From positions 965,393 through 1,029,392 of the forward strand of contig JAQUPZ010000001.1 of assembly GCA_028716365.1 (NCBI GenBank): DNA of 64,000 nt, in the 5' to 3' direction. The stretch is from Kiritimatiellia bacterium. Its GTDB lineage: Bacteria; Verrucomicrobiota; Kiritimatiellia; UBA8416; YA12-FULL-48-11. Under the pieces are notes generated by a model. That model was not told the DNA's origin. It did no database searches and saw only the letters and a program-made list of their open reading frames with translations. The stretch's first letter is position 1. Every line of letters begins with the position of its first letter. The position numbers and the translations under genes are program-made. Of the stretch, positions 25,496 to 35,609 are shown in pieces.

Positions 25496-28359
25496 AACGA
25501 TCAACATTGTACTTTTCTGCCGGTTATGTGTTGTGGCTGGCGACATCCGCACTGGCGCAGTCATTTACTCCTCCGCAGTTGCGTCATGTGAATTACATAT
25601 TTGCCCTGCCTGCCGAAGGTTCCACTATCCGGTGTGAAATGTCCTGTTCACATCACGGTTATCAGGATGTCCTGCGGGGCCGTCTGATGCGACCCGATGG
25701 AGTTGTTGTGACGTCTGTCAGTGTGCAGTCGGGCGAAAAGTCCCGAATGGAGAGTCCCGTGAACTGGGCCGGTAAATGTGTACTGGAAATAAATTCCGGT
25801 TCAAACCTTGCAAAAATTCAAATTACGGATGTTGTTCCTTTTGTTTATCGCAGTGCGCCGGATAATCCCATGCGGACGGTTGCGGCATGGGGACCGCTCC
25901 ATTTCTACGTTCCGACAAAAACGAAAACTTTCGATATCTGGGTCCAGGCAGATGTGACAGGGGAAGGGGCCCACGTGGTTATTAGAAATCCTGCTGGAAA
26001 GATTGTATGTGAAGAGGATGGAGATTTTGATGCCAGGACACGACTTCGCGTTGAAGTTGGTCCTGAACATGATGGTGCAGCATGGAGTATTGAAATTACA
26101 AAACCACGGGGACGTGGTCTCGGGTTGGATGATATGTCTGTGGAGCTCGGGATGAACCTGCCGCCGTTCCTTTCATCGAAGCCGGAGTGGGTCAAACTTT
26201 TTACTGCCGATTGGAAACCGGAAGACAAATCAACCTCAACGCGTTTGACCAAAACGGAACCAAAATTACCGCCATTCACCGGTGTGCCTGGGACGGCGCT
26301 GGATGAGATGTACTCCCGTGATACAGCGGTTGGCTGGCACACCAGTCTGCCGTTCACTTATGTTCTGGACTATGGTTCAAAACACCTGGGTAATGAGGCA
26401 TATGTTCCGTCGGTGGCCACCGCGCCGCCTGTTTTACTTCATCTTGGCAAGGATGTTCCTTTTAATCACGGTTGGGGACCTGTGAAGGCGCTTGGTGGGG
26501 AAAACCAGGCCTATGGATACGGAGAAAGCATTGAACGTCTAACTCCGGACCAGGTACGTGAACGCATAACCGGTTTACAGCAGATGGTGGGGGCTTTGCA
26601 CAAGAGTGGAGTCCGCTGGGTAACACCGTATGTCTGCGCCATGACGTTGGACGGAAACAGGGACAAGAGAACAGGGTTCTGGGATTTTTATGATCACTGG
26701 GAGGATTATCGGCCATTGGGACTTGGACCAAAACCCGGGTCTGATCCATTCGAATGGCTGCAACGTGAACCGGATGGGACCCCTCATTTTTACTATAAAT
26801 ATCAGGGTGATTTTTATCCGCCGTTCAAGACAAACAATCATCGCTATTCTGCATGCTGGCGCACTGAGGGTTGGTCTACCTGGCTTTGTGAGGTTATCCG
26901 GTTTGTGGCGAAGTGCGGGTGCGATGGCGCTTTTGTAGATAATGGAACTTCACAACGTTGTCACTGTAACCGTTGTTTGAAATTATTTCGTGAGCGTCTC
27001 AAGGTCGGATATACGCCTGAACAGATCAGGCAATTATTCGGAGGGTCGGTGGAAAATGTCAACTGGCCGGGTAAGGACCAGGTTCTTTTGAATGCAGAGG
27101 TCAATCGTTTCTGGTGCGATACTCTGCGTGATGAAATGGCAAAGCTAAAAAAAACAGGCAGTCAGGAACTTGGACGCGAGTTTATCGTCTTTCCCAACGG
27201 TGGAAGGCCAAGCTTCATACAGGGCGGATTGAGGGATGCTGATTTTGTCATGTTTGAAAAAACAAGCGGAGAGTATGGCTCCAATCCGGGGCTGGTGATG
27301 AATCCTGTTCTTCCGGGTGTTTTTATTCGTGCATACAATGACAACATTTTTGATTACAAGTATGTACAGTGTCTTCGCCGGCGGGTCAGACCAATCATTC
27401 TCAGTTGTGGCGGCTATCCAAAGGAACTACCGCACCAGGTGCTGAATCCGAACTCAGCGCGGCTCGGTATGGCCGAATGCGGCGCATTCAGCGGTGGAGG
27501 CGGTTTTCTGCTCAGGCCGAAGTTCGACGTCTATCACGATGCATTGAATGAATATCGCCGCTTTTTCGAGACGCATCCGACACTTTATACAGGTCTGGAT
27601 TCGTATGGTCAGGTTGGTGTTCTTGCCTTTGCGGAACAGGACTGGCTGGACAATCGCCGGCACATGAGCGATGCAGAGTCACTGGCAGGCATCCTTGCAG
27701 ATTCACATGTTCTGTTTGATCTGGTGCCTGAGCTTCAATTGAACCGCGATGTCTTGTCACGTTATTCGTTTGTCGTGGCGCCAAAACTCGTGGCAGTTTC
27801 GGAATCTCAACTGGCGGTTCTGGCAGACTATGTCAAAAAAGGCGGGCATTTGATCCTGGTGGATGAATTTGCAACAAAGAACGAAACTTTATCTGCGAGA
27901 GAACTTGAGAACGGCAATTGGAAATTTCTCAAGGGGCTTACAGCTGGTCAATCGCAGAAATGGGAAGATGGCCGCGTTAGTCGTTGCAGTAATCTTGAAG
28001 CCGTACCGGGTCTAATGAGCAATGCCTCTGTCCTGACATGTTCTGACAAGACGGTTGGTCCTCACGTGAAAGTAAATGCGTTCTCTGTCATGACAGGAAT
28101 GAGCGGCAGGCTGATACTGCATGTGGTCAATTACAATACTCAGTTGGGTGTTGTGGCTCCGGATCCGGCAGTCATTGATGGTATACAGATAGATATTCCA
28201 TTGCCGGCAAAAACGAAGGTTGCTTCTGCGCGATGTTTTGCACCGGATGAAGCGGAGTCACAGTCTGTTTCTGTTCGCTGTGATGACGGTCATGCCCGGT
28301 TCAAACTACCTCCTTTACGTATCTACCGGGTTGTGGAATTACAGCTCGTACGGGATTGA
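25492..28359 (+). CDS. Large secreted glycoside-hydrolase-like protein
   Basis: The 955-residue protein begins with a signal peptide (YFSAGYVLWLATSALAQ). An N-terminal beta-rich part (to about 240) is followed by a TIM-barrel region with QQMVGALHKSGVRWVTPYV and CGCDGAFVDNGTSQRCHCNR. After that comes a Rossmann-like domain at about 710-830 of the kind seen as beta-galactosidase trimerisation domains (YVKKGGHLILVDEFA) and a C-terminal beta domain. The motif DNG...CHCNRC and the domain order resemble the GHL/GH42-like groups. Substrate and catalytic acids are unclear. The start overlaps the metallo-beta-lactamase stop, and it is the last gene of the operon. Confidence 0.75.
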   Translation: MKRSTLYFSAGYVLWLATSALAQSFTPPQLRHVNYIFALPAEGSTIRCEMSCSHHGYQDVLRGRLMRPDGVVVTSVSVQSGEKSRMESPVNWAGKCVLEINSGSNLAKIQITDVVPFVYRSAPDNPMRTVAAWGPLHFYVPTKTKTFDIWVQADVTGEGAHVVIRNPAGKIVCEEDGDFDARTRLRVEVGPEHDGAAWSIEITKPRGRGLGLDDMSVELGMNLPPFLSSKPEWVKLFTADWKPEDKSTSTRLTKTEPKLPPFTGVPGTALDEMYSRDTAVGWHTSLPFTYVLDYGSKHLGNEAYVPSVATAPPVLLHLGKDVPFNHGWGPVKALGGENQAYGYGESIERLTPDQVRERITGLQQMVGALHKSGVRWVTPYVCAMTLDGNRDKRTGFWDFYDHWEDYRPLGLGPKPGSDPFEWLQREPDGTPHFYYKYQGDFYPPFKTNNHRYSACWRTEGWSTWLCEVIRFVAKCGCDGAFVDNGTSQRCHCNRCLKLFRERLKVGYTPEQIRQLFGGSVENVNWPGKDQVLLNAEVNRFWCDTLRDEMAKLKKTGSQELGREFIVFPNGGRPSFIQGGLRDADFVMFEKTSGEYGSNPGLVMNPVLPGVFIRAYNDNIFDYKYVQCLRRRVRPIILSCGGYPKELPHQVLNPNSARLGMAECGAFSGGGGFLLRPKFDVYHDALNEYRRFFETHPTLYTGLDSYGQVGVLAFAEQDWLDNRRHMSDAESLAGILADSHVLFDLVPELQLNRDVLSRYSFVVAPKLVAVSESQLAVLADYVKKGGHLILVDEFATKNETLSARELENGNWKFLKGLTAGQSQKWEDGRVSRCSNLEAVPGLMSNASVLTCSDKTVGPHVKVNAFSVMTGMSGRLILHVVNYNTQLGVVAPDPAVIDGIQIDIPLPAKTKVASARCFAPDEAESQSVSVRCDDGHARFKLPPLRIYRVVELQLVRD

Positions 28360-28497
28360 TTCGTGTCGCATGCTGTTAAATGGGTCCTAGGTTGTTTTCG
28401 TTGAGCCGGAAGCGTTGTGCATTTCGTGAGGAGTGCTTTTTTGTGATATTACCTCAATCGCCACTCGAAGACTCGCGGCCATTCTGGATTTGTTGTC

Positions 28498-28533
28498 ACG
28501 TTCGTCGAATACAATGAGTATACCGACGAACGT
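28498..28533. repeat. Hairpin repeat with ATAC/ATGA/GTAT core (copy 1)
   Basis: Perfect arms ACGTTCGTCG (28498-28507) and CGACGAACGT (28524-28533) close an inner ATAC/GTAT pair around AATGA. The same core with a different outer stem occurs in the element at 51125. Confidence 0.55.
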
Positions 28534-28606
28534 TCCGCCTTGCGCTTGAGGCAATCTGACAAAAAATCTCTCCTCTCGGAAATCGAAATGCACAACACGG
28601 TAACAA

Positions 28607-28626
28607 CGCCCCGAATATTCGGGGCG
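28607..28626. repeat. Perfect 20-bp palindrome
   Basis: CGCCCCGAATATTCGGGGCG is fully self-complementary, centred on an AT-rich step. It lies between the convergent ends of the GH-like gene and the acyltransferase gene, possibly a two-way transcription stop or a protein-binding site. Confidence 0.5.
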
Positions 28627-28710
28627 AACAGAAAAAGACAATTTGGGTATATAATGCCGGACGTCGAAAATTTGTGAAAAAGGAATTGTTCCAAAATCGG
28701 GGGAAGGTTG

Positions 28711-29850
28711 TTAAGCCTTGAGGAATATTTTGTGTTTATACATGACCCACAGGATCAGCCATTTGACCATGACTGTGCCGCATGCCAGGATCAACGGTGC
28801 GAGAAAAGTGAAATATCTGGTTGCCATTCCGTTGAGAAAGAAGGAGGAAATTCCATCGAAATTGACAATTCGCTGGCCAACCCAGACTGTGATTGCATTG
28901 GTACCGATGACTACAAAGAAAAAAGACCATTTTTTTATGCCGGCAATATCAATCACCCAATAGAATAATACAAACAGGAGAAGTCCCCAACCGGCCGAAT
29001 AGAGAACAAAAGAACTTGTCCAGATGTTTCTGCTGATTAGGAAAAATCTACCCCAGATCCAGCCAGTGATTATCAATATTATAGACGCAATGAACATGCC
29101 CTTTAGCTTTTGAATATCACTTCGTCCACTTTTCAACCAGTGACCGATAAGAACTCCAATAAGGGTTGTGGCGATGGATGTGAATGTCGATATTACGCCC
29201 TGCCGATCATAAAGATTATCAACGCCAAGTTTTCCTGGAATCAGTAGTTGATCGAGGTAAGTGCTCAAACTGTCCTGAGGAGTGAGCACGCCGGCGCCAT
29301 GACCTGGGACGGGTATAAACATCATTGCCCCCCAATAAAGAAACATGAGTCCTGCTGCGATGGCGGCCTGGGTACGCCAGTTGGTGTGCAATATTAATAT
29401 CGCGGCAACGCAATAACAGATACCGATACGGCCGAGGAGGGTTGACCATCGCATGTTTGGCCAGTCACATTGAAGCAATCCATAGTCTATCAGGCCCAGC
29501 AATATCAGAACAAATGTTCGCTTAAGGATATGTGGATATATCGAGGCCCTGCTTTGACCTTTTTCCAGGCGGCCTAGAATTGCATATGGCAGGACTGCTC
29601 CGACGATCAGAAGAAATAGTGGGAAAATAAGATCAATAAAGGTGAAACCTTCCCAAATGGCGTGCTTCATTTGATTAGCAAGCGTAGTCGTAAATGTGTT
29701 CGGCCAGATTTTGTTTATACTTCTTATAATCGTGCTTCCACCGATGATCCAGAACATTGTAAAGCCACGAAGAGCATCAAGGAATAACAACCTCTTGCCC
29801 TGTGAAGGTGGTTCAATAATCAGTGTAACAGAATTACCAGGGTTACTCAT
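28711..29850 (-). CDS. NagX/HGSNAT-like membrane N-acetyltransferase
   Basis: The 379-residue multi-pass protein opens with LLFLDALRGFTMFWIIGG, the signature of the heparan-alpha-glucosaminide N-acetyltransferase/NagX (DUF5009) family. About ten hydrophobic segments follow, including IDLIFPLFLLIVGAVLP and KWSFFFVVIGTNAITVWVGQ. Family members move acyl groups across the membrane onto amino sugars. Two sulfatases lie divergently 0.2 kb away and a NagA deacetylase lies in the window, which fits use of sulfated amino-sugar polymers. The reaction is inferred from family membership alone. Confidence 0.88.
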   Translation of the reverse strand: MSNPGNSVTLIIEPPSQGKRLLFLDALRGFTMFWIIGGSTIIRSINKIWPNTFTTTLANQMKHAIWEGFTFIDLIFPLFLLIVGAVLPYAILGRLEKGQSRASIYPHILKRTFVLILLGLIDYGLLQCDWPNMRWSTLLGRIGICYCVAAILILHTNWRTQAAIAAGLMFLYWGAMMFIPVPGHGAGVLTPQDSLSTYLDQLLIPGKLGVDNLYDRQGVISTFTSIATTLIGVLIGHWLKSGRSDIQKLKGMFIASIILIITGWIWGRFFLISRNIWTSSFVLYSAGWGLLLFVLFYWVIDIAGIKKWSFFFVVIGTNAITVWVGQRIVNFDGISSFFLNGMATRYFTFLAPLILACGTVMVKWLILWVMYKHKIFLKA

Positions 29851-30024
29851 TAATTATCTTGTCCGTAAAATTTATGGCACATTTTGAACTATATCTCAAC
29901 TAATTCATGTATTTCTTACTGTGGTTTATCATTTGTTAATGCTATGTGTATTCCCGAATTATATGCAATAATGTTGCCATATTTACGTTTTATTCTTATA
30001 TGCCGATAAGGGGAGGGATATTCC

Positions 30025-31680
30025 ATGAGTAATTTAAATCGCAGAGAATTTTTGCGTTTTACAGGATGGGGTGTTGCTTCCATGGCCGTGTCGAAATGGC
30101 TTGATGCGGCGGAAAATACAGGAGATTTGCCGAAAAAGCCCAACATCATTTTCATTCTCTGTGACGATCTTGGTTATGGCGACGTTCATTGCCTGAATCC
30201 GGAACGCGGTAAGATTCCGACACCGAACTTTGATAAACTGGCTGAACAGGGAATGATCTTTACGGAGGCGCATTCCAGTTCGTCGTTATGTTCTCCTTCC
30301 CGCTATGGCGTACTGACTGGACGGTACAACTGGCGTTCAAGGCTTCAGTCAGGAATTGTTGGCCACTGGGGCGATCCTTTGATTGACAGGGAGAGGCTTA
30401 CAGTGGCCGGGCTTCTCAAGCAGAATGGTTATGCCACGGCATGTATCGGCAAGTGGCACCTCGGATGGAAGTGGCCGGAGGCGTTGCGAGATCCTAAGCT
30501 GGCCAAATCAAAGACGCCTGAAACAGGAGAGGCGACAGATGAACAGAAGTCAATATGGAAAGAGGCTTTTTCCCTGCCAATAGCCGAAGGACCCACAACG
30601 CGCGGATTTGATTATTACTTTGGTACTGATGTTCCGAACTGGCCTCCTTATTGTTTTATTGAGAATGACAGAACCATGGGGATTCCGTCGCAGTTTCTTC
30701 CTGCCCGGCTTTTAAAAAATAATCAGGCCAGCAGTTCTGGACCAGCGCTTGAGGGTTGGAAACTGGAACCTATCCTTCCAGCTCTTGCCGACAAGGCATG
30801 TGAATATATAAGCCGCCAGGTGAAGGAATCGAAGCCGTTCTTTATTTATATGCCGTTGACGTCTCCACACACACCTCTGGCCGTAACGGATGAATGGAAG
30901 GGTAAAAGCGGGCTTGGGCAGTATGCTGACTTTGTAATGGAGACAGATGCAATGATTGGACGCGTTATCGAGGCTGTGGATAAGAGCGGTGCAGCAGGTA
31001 ATACTTTGATTTTTGTATCAAGTGATAATGGCTGTGCACCGTACATCGGCGTGCCGGAAATGGAGAAGAATGGGCACTATCCCAGCGAAAAAAGGCGCGG
31101 ATACAAAGCTGATGCCTGGGATGGCGGACACCGTATGCCATTCATTGTACGATGGCCGGTCGTAGTAAAACCTGGGTCTTCATGTCGGCAGATGATTTGC
31201 CTCACCGATTTGATGGCAACCTGCTCAGAAATTGTTGGTGCCAAGCTTCCTGATCCCGCGGGTGAAGACAGCGTGAGTATTCTTTCTCTTATCAAGGGAG
31301 AAGACAAACCGGTTCGTGATGCGGTTGTGCATCACTCCGGAAGCGGGAAATTTGCAATTCGTGATAACAAATGGAAACTCCAGTTATGTGCCGGGTCGGG
31401 AGGCGGCTGGACTTCTCCGAGAGATTATGAGGCTGTCAAGGCCGGCCTGCCTCCTATTCAGCTTTATGATGTGACGCAAGACGTCGGGGAACAGAAGAAC
31501 CTGCAGGCGGAACATCCTGAAGTTGTGGAGAGACTCACGAAATTACTGGAAAAATATGTTGCTGACGGCCGGAGTACGCCCGGCGTTCCTCAGAAAAATG
31601 ATGTTGAAATTGATATTTGGAAGAAGAACCAGCCGGTACGAAAGAGCAAAGGAAAATTACAGCCGAAAGGAGAAAAATAA
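30025..31680 (+). CDS. Tat-exported sulfatase (arylsulfatase A-like)
   Basis: The 551-residue protein has a twin-arginine signal (NRREFLRFTGWGVASMAVS) and an alkaline-phosphatase-type sulfatase fold. NIIFILCDDLGYGDV gives the first metal aspartates, CSPSR at residues 89-93 is the formylglycine motif with Cys89 as the modified residue, and GKWHLG and SSDNGC are further active-site blocks. It should hydrolyse sulfate esters on a polysaccharide after modification by a formylglycine-generating enzyme, which is not in the window. Its stop overlaps the next start by one base. The start codon follows a GGGGAGGG ribosome site. Confidence 0.94.
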   Translation: MSNLNRREFLRFTGWGVASMAVSKWLDAAENTGDLPKKPNIIFILCDDLGYGDVHCLNPERGKIPTPNFDKLAEQGMIFTEAHSSSSLCSPSRYGVLTGRYNWRSRLQSGIVGHWGDPLIDRERLTVAGLLKQNGYATACIGKWHLGWKWPEALRDPKLAKSKTPETGEATDEQKSIWKEAFSLPIAEGPTTRGFDYYFGTDVPNWPPYCFIENDRTMGIPSQFLPARLLKNNQASSSGPALEGWKLEPILPALADKACEYISRQVKESKPFFIYMPLTSPHTPLAVTDEWKGKSGLGQYADFVMETDAMIGRVIEAVDKSGAAGNTLIFVSSDNGCAPYIGVPEMEKNGHYPSEKRRGYKADAWDGGHRMPFIVRWPVVVKPGSSCRQMICLTDLMATCSEIVGAKLPDPAGEDSVSILSLIKGEDKPVRDAVVHHSGSGKFAIRDNKWKLQLCAGSGGGWTSPRDYEAVKAGLPPIQLYDVTQDVGEQKNLQAEHPEVVERLTKLLEKYVADGRSTPGVPQKNDVEIDIWKKNQPVRKSKGKLQPKGEK

Positions 31681-33164
31681 TGAACTTACATACGCGCCGT
31701 AATTTCTTGAAATATATTGGAGTTGGTGCAATTGCCGCGGCTGCTCCTGGCTGGTTAAGCAGGATAGCAGCGCAGGTTGTTGAAGAATCAGCAGCCAAGC
31801 CAAATTTCGTTGTAATTTTTATTGATGATATGGGGTATGGAGATATTGAGCCGTATGGTTCAAAAGTCAACCGCACGCCGAACCTCAGTCGCATGGCCGC
31901 CGAAGGGATGAAGCTGACCAGTTTTTATGCCGCGCCGGTCTGTACACCGTCACGCGCACAGATAATGACTGGTTGTTATGCCAAGCGGGTGTCCATGCCA
32001 AACGTGATTTTCCCGTCATGTCCGACCGGTCTCAGCACTGAGGAAAAGACTGTGGCACGGCTGTTGAAGGATCGGGGTTACAGCACGATGTGTATCGGTA
32101 AATGGCACCTTGGAGATCAGCCGGAATTCCTGCCGACAAAACACGGGTTCGATCACTATGTCGGTTTACCGTATTCCAATGACATGGGCGGTAATCTGGA
32201 AAAGGTGGTTAAAACTGCAAGCGGCAGGGTTGATAAGCGCCCGCCTCTGCCGTTATTGCGTGGTGAAAAGGTTGTGGAAGCGCCGGCTGAACAGACTAAA
32301 TTAACGACACTATATACCGAAGAAGCTGTAAAATTCATAAAGACAAATAAAGACAAACCATTCTTTCTTTATATGCCTCATACTGCAGTACATGTACCGA
32401 TCAATCCCGGCAAGGATTTTGCAGGCAAATCGGCCAATGGCCGCTATGGTGACTGGGTTGAAGAAGTCGACTGGAGCGTCGGACAGGTACTCAATACACT
32501 GCGTGATTTGAAACTCGATTCCAAGACGATGGTTCTGTTCACGACTGATAACGGTCCATGGCTTATAATGAATAAAGACGGAGGCGTTGCCGGTCCTTTA
32601 CGCGGGGGAAAGGGAACCTGCTGGGAAGGAGGTGTTCGTGTACCGACCATTGCCTGGTGGCCGGGAAGGATTGCGGCTGGGAGTTCGTGTAATGCGATGA
32701 TGAGTGAAATGGATGTTCTGCCGACACTGGTGAAACTGGCTGGAGGTGAAGTGCCGAAGGATAAAGTGATTGACGGCAAAGATATCTGGCCGCTTTTATC
32801 AGGAAAAAGCAAAGAATCGCCCCATGAAGAGTTGTTCTTCTTCACGGGCGTTCGCCTGGATGGTGTGCGTTCGGGACAGTGGAAACTGCTTGTTGTCCGG
32901 CAGGGTGATGGCAAAACCAGGGCCGCAAAGAAAAAAGCAGTACCACAACCACCTTATACACCTGAACTATTCAATCTTGACGCCGACATCGGCGAGACGA
33001 CCGATGTTGCCGCTCAGAATCCTGACGTAGTGAAGCGACTGCAGGAATTAATTGCAAAAATGGATGCAGACCTTGGGGTAAAGTCAATCGGGCCGGGTGT
33101 TCGTCCCGGCGGCATCGTGAAGGATCCCAAGCCGCTTTTACGTGATTCGCGGGAATATAATTGA
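31680..33164 (+). CDS. Tat-exported sulfatase (second copy)
   Basis: ATG 31680 (sharing one base with the preceding TAA) is preferred over a longer in-frame start at 31617, because AAGGAG at 31667 fits it. The 494-residue protein has a twin-arginine signal (TRRNFLKYIGVGAIAAAAPG), VVIFIDDMGYGDIEPYG, the formylglycine motif CTPSR (Cys88) and GKWHLG. A cytoplasmic-type C-terminus is absent. The two sulfatases differ outside the motifs and probably cleave different sulfate positions. They form one transcription unit. Confidence 0.94.
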   Translation: MNLHTRRNFLKYIGVGAIAAAAPGWLSRIAAQVVEESAAKPNFVVIFIDDMGYGDIEPYGSKVNRTPNLSRMAAEGMKLTSFYAAPVCTPSRAQIMTGCYAKRVSMPNVIFPSCPTGLSTEEKTVARLLKDRGYSTMCIGKWHLGDQPEFLPTKHGFDHYVGLPYSNDMGGNLEKVVKTASGRVDKRPPLPLLRGEKVVEAPAEQTKLTTLYTEEAVKFIKTNKDKPFFLYMPHTAVHVPINPGKDFAGKSANGRYGDWVEEVDWSVGQVLNTLRDLKLDSKTMVLFTTDNGPWLIMNKDGGVAGPLRGGKGTCWEGGVRVPTIAWWPGRIAAGSSCNAMMSEMDVLPTLVKLAGGEVPKDKVIDGKDIWPLLSGKSKESPHEELFFFTGVRLDGVRSGQWKLLVVRQGDGKTRAAKKKAVPQPPYTPELFNLDADIGETTDVAAQNPDVVKRLQELIAKMDADLGVKSIGPGVRPGGIVKDPKPLLRDSREYN

Positions 33165-33373
33165 CAGGTCCGTTGTTCCTATTTCTGACAGTCGATGCTG
33201 TTCAAGCAGGTAACTTTCATTAATCCATTCCGGCAAGTTCAATGTGTCATGATTTTTTTCGGGAACCCCGGATAATGGAAGCTTTTATAAATGAGCTGGA
33301 CATGCAAAAAGTAATTGGCAATAAAGGCGCCTGTAAAGTATTGATAACATTTCTCAGGAAAGTTTGAGGTAAT

Positions 33374-35587
33374 GTGAGTAATGATAATGGGCGAACTGCC
33401 GGTTTTTTGCGAAACTGTTTTTTTTCCTTAACCATTTTCTTCAGTTCTTTCCTCCTTTTTCAGATCCAGCCTATAATGGGAAAATATATACTACCCTGGT
33501 TCGGTGGAACTTCAGCTGTGTGGACTACCTGCATGATGGTTTATCAAACCCTCCTGCTGGCCGGGTATACGTATGCACATGGTCTTTCAGGGCTACACTT
33601 GAAGAAACATGTGCGTCTGCATTTCCTGATTTTGGGTCTCTCCTTTGTCATATTCATTTGCCTGTGGATGCAATGGAAAACTCCGATAACCCCGGGACAG
33701 AATTGGCAACCTGTTGACAGTTCCATTCCTATATTAAGAATAATAGGACTCCTTCTGATATGCATAGGGCTCCCTTTTGTCGTTTTGTCGTCGACCAGTT
33801 CGCTGGTACAGAAATGGTTCAGCATCATTAATCCGGGTAAATCACCTTATGGCTTCTATGTGATCTCGAACATAGGGTCCATGCTTGCCCTGATCACTTA
33901 TCCTTTTGTGTTTGAACCTCGTCTTCGCCTGGTGAACCAGGCGATCATGTGGTCCATCCTGTATGTAGTATATCTTGCCATGTGTGCTTTCTGCGTTGTT
34001 ATTGTATGGAAGAAGGGAGCATCATCACGGGATCAGGAAGTCCAATCACACCTTGTTGAACCCGTATCTGGAAAGAGAAAAGATGTGGTACCGTCTGTCT
34101 TGACGCATCTGGAATGGCTGTTTTTAAGCATGTTGCCCTGTGTGATCCTGCTGGCCACTTCCACGGAAATGACTCAGAACATTGCCCCGATACCTCTGCT
34201 TTGGATACTTTGTCTGGCTCTTTATTTATTGTCTTTTATTATTTGTTTCAGTCCTGTCAACAGGCCTACGCATTGGTTTTTTATTCCTCTGCTCCTTGTT
34301 TCCTCTTTCCTGGCCATTTTGATAATCAAAGATGGACCGACGTTCGGGATTGTACCTGCCATAATTGTTTTTTCTGCAGCGCTTTTCTCCTCGTGCATGT
34401 TATGTAATACAATCCTGTATTCGCTCAGGCCGCATCCGGTCCATCTGACGCGTTATTACGTTATTATTGCGCTGGGTGGCGCGCTTGGGGGCGTTCTCAT
34501 AGGTATTGTGGCACCGCTGGTATTCAAGGCTTATTACGAGTTTCGTTTTGGCCTGTCATTCTGCTGTCTGGTGGGTGTAATTATTTTGTGGCAGGAGAAA
34601 CACGGATGGATGCGTGTTGTGCGGTTTCCTCTGATTTTCTTTTCTATTGTCATGATGCTTCTGTTGTTCATTACTGCTACTCATGTCCCGTCACATGCCA
34701 TTTACAGAGCGCGTAATTTTTATGGGGCCGTTACTGTGCGCTCGATCAATGGCCCGCATGGATGGGTAAGACGCAGTCTTCTGAACGGTAATATCTCCCA
34801 TGGCGTACAGCTTTTGAATAATCCCATGGAATACAAGCCGATTTCTTATTATGCAAAAGAAGGCGGGGTCGGCTTTGCAATGCAGCGTTTTTCGTTTAAG
34901 CCGCTTCGTATAGGTGTTATCGGGCTCGGTGTCGGCATGATATGCACTTATACCCAGCCGGATGACTATGTGAAATTTTATGAGATCAATCCGGAAGTTG
35001 TGAATATCGCCAGGAATCCGGACTATTTTACTTATCTTTCCCAATGTCTGGCAACCGTTGACATATCATTGGGCGATGCAAGGATTTCGCTCGAACATGA
35101 GTTAAAGGAAGGACATCCCCGGAATTATGATGTCCTGCTGATAGATGCTTTTACCGCCGACTCCGTTCCAATGCATCTATTGACGCGTGAAGCATTCAAG
35201 CTTTATCTGTCACATATAACTGCCAACGGTATTATTGCGGTAAACGTCTCGAATACTTACATTGACCTTGTCCCCCAGATCTGGGCCCAGAAAAAATATT
35301 TCGATCTTGATGGCGCCATAATACGGGCAAAAAAGGATTACAGGAAATGTGTTGATGCTTCAACGTGGATCCTTCTTTCCCGTGACAGTTCGTTCTTCCT
35401 TATGCCGGAGATTTCGAAAGCAGCCCTTGATCCTTCTCTGATTCCCGCAATGGATGTCTGGACTGATGATTACGGCAGTCTCCTGCCGGCAATCAGGACG
35501 TTCAGAATCAGGATGGATAACGTTAATAATGTTTTCCGCGTTATAATGGGTCTAAAAAAGCCGAAAACATCTACTGAACAGCAATAA
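33374..35587 (+). CDS. Fused multi-pass membrane/spermidine-synthase-like protein
   Basis: The 737-residue protein starts with GTG. The N-terminal two thirds contain about ten or more transmembrane segments (LTIFFSSFLLFQIQPIMG, TTCMMVYQTLLLAGYTYAHG). The C-terminal third is a spermidine-synthase-type methyltransferase fold: GVIGLGVGMICTYTQ, the acidic strand KFYEINPEVVNIA and YDVLLIDAFTADSVPMH. The same fusion is widespread, and the reaction is unknown. The family can act as aminopropyl-transferase or on membrane substrates. It lies 210 bp after the sulfatases, probably on its own promoter. Confidence 0.88.
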   Translation: MSNDNGRTAGFLRNCFFSLTIFFSSFLLFQIQPIMGKYILPWFGGTSAVWTTCMMVYQTLLLAGYTYAHGLSGLHLKKHVRLHFLILGLSFVIFICLWMQWKTPITPGQNWQPVDSSIPILRIIGLLLICIGLPFVVLSSTSSLVQKWFSIINPGKSPYGFYVISNIGSMLALITYPFVFEPRLRLVNQAIMWSILYVVYLAMCAFCVVIVWKKGASSRDQEVQSHLVEPVSGKRKDVVPSVLTHLEWLFLSMLPCVILLATSTEMTQNIAPIPLLWILCLALYLLSFIICFSPVNRPTHWFFIPLLLVSSFLAILIIKDGPTFGIVPAIIVFSAALFSSCMLCNTILYSLRPHPVHLTRYYVIIALGGALGGVLIGIVAPLVFKAYYEFRFGLSFCCLVGVIILWQEKHGWMRVVRFPLIFFSIVMMLLLFITATHVPSHAIYRARNFYGAVTVRSINGPHGWVRRSLLNGNISHGVQLLNNPMEYKPISYYAKEGGVGFAMQRFSFKPLRIGVIGLGVGMICTYTQPDDYVKFYEINPEVVNIARNPDYFTYLSQCLATVDISLGDARISLEHELKEGHPRNYDVLLIDAFTADSVPMHLLTREAFKLYLSHITANGIIAVNVSNTYIDLVPQIWAQKKYFDLDGAIIRAKKDYRKCVDASTWILLSRDSSFFLMPEISKAALDPSLIPAMDVWTDDYGSLLPAIRTFRIRMDNVNNVFRVIMGLKKPKTSTEQQ

Positions 35588-35609
35588 TGCAGGAAGTTGT
35601 CTCCGTCCT

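Larger units (their letters stand above)
28387..28710 (-). other. Reading frame continuing after the acyltransferase stop; possible gene remnant
   Basis: Directly after the TAA of the NagX-like gene, and in the same frame, an open frame of about 107 codons runs to 28387. It has protein-like texture (CYRVVHFDFREERFFVRLPQ, GILIVFDERDNKSRMAASL) but no early start codon or ribosome site. It may be a decayed gene end or fortuitous. The stretch also holds a hairpin (28498) and a perfect 20-bp palindrome (28607). The region 28360-28710 has no other gene. Confidence 0.25.
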
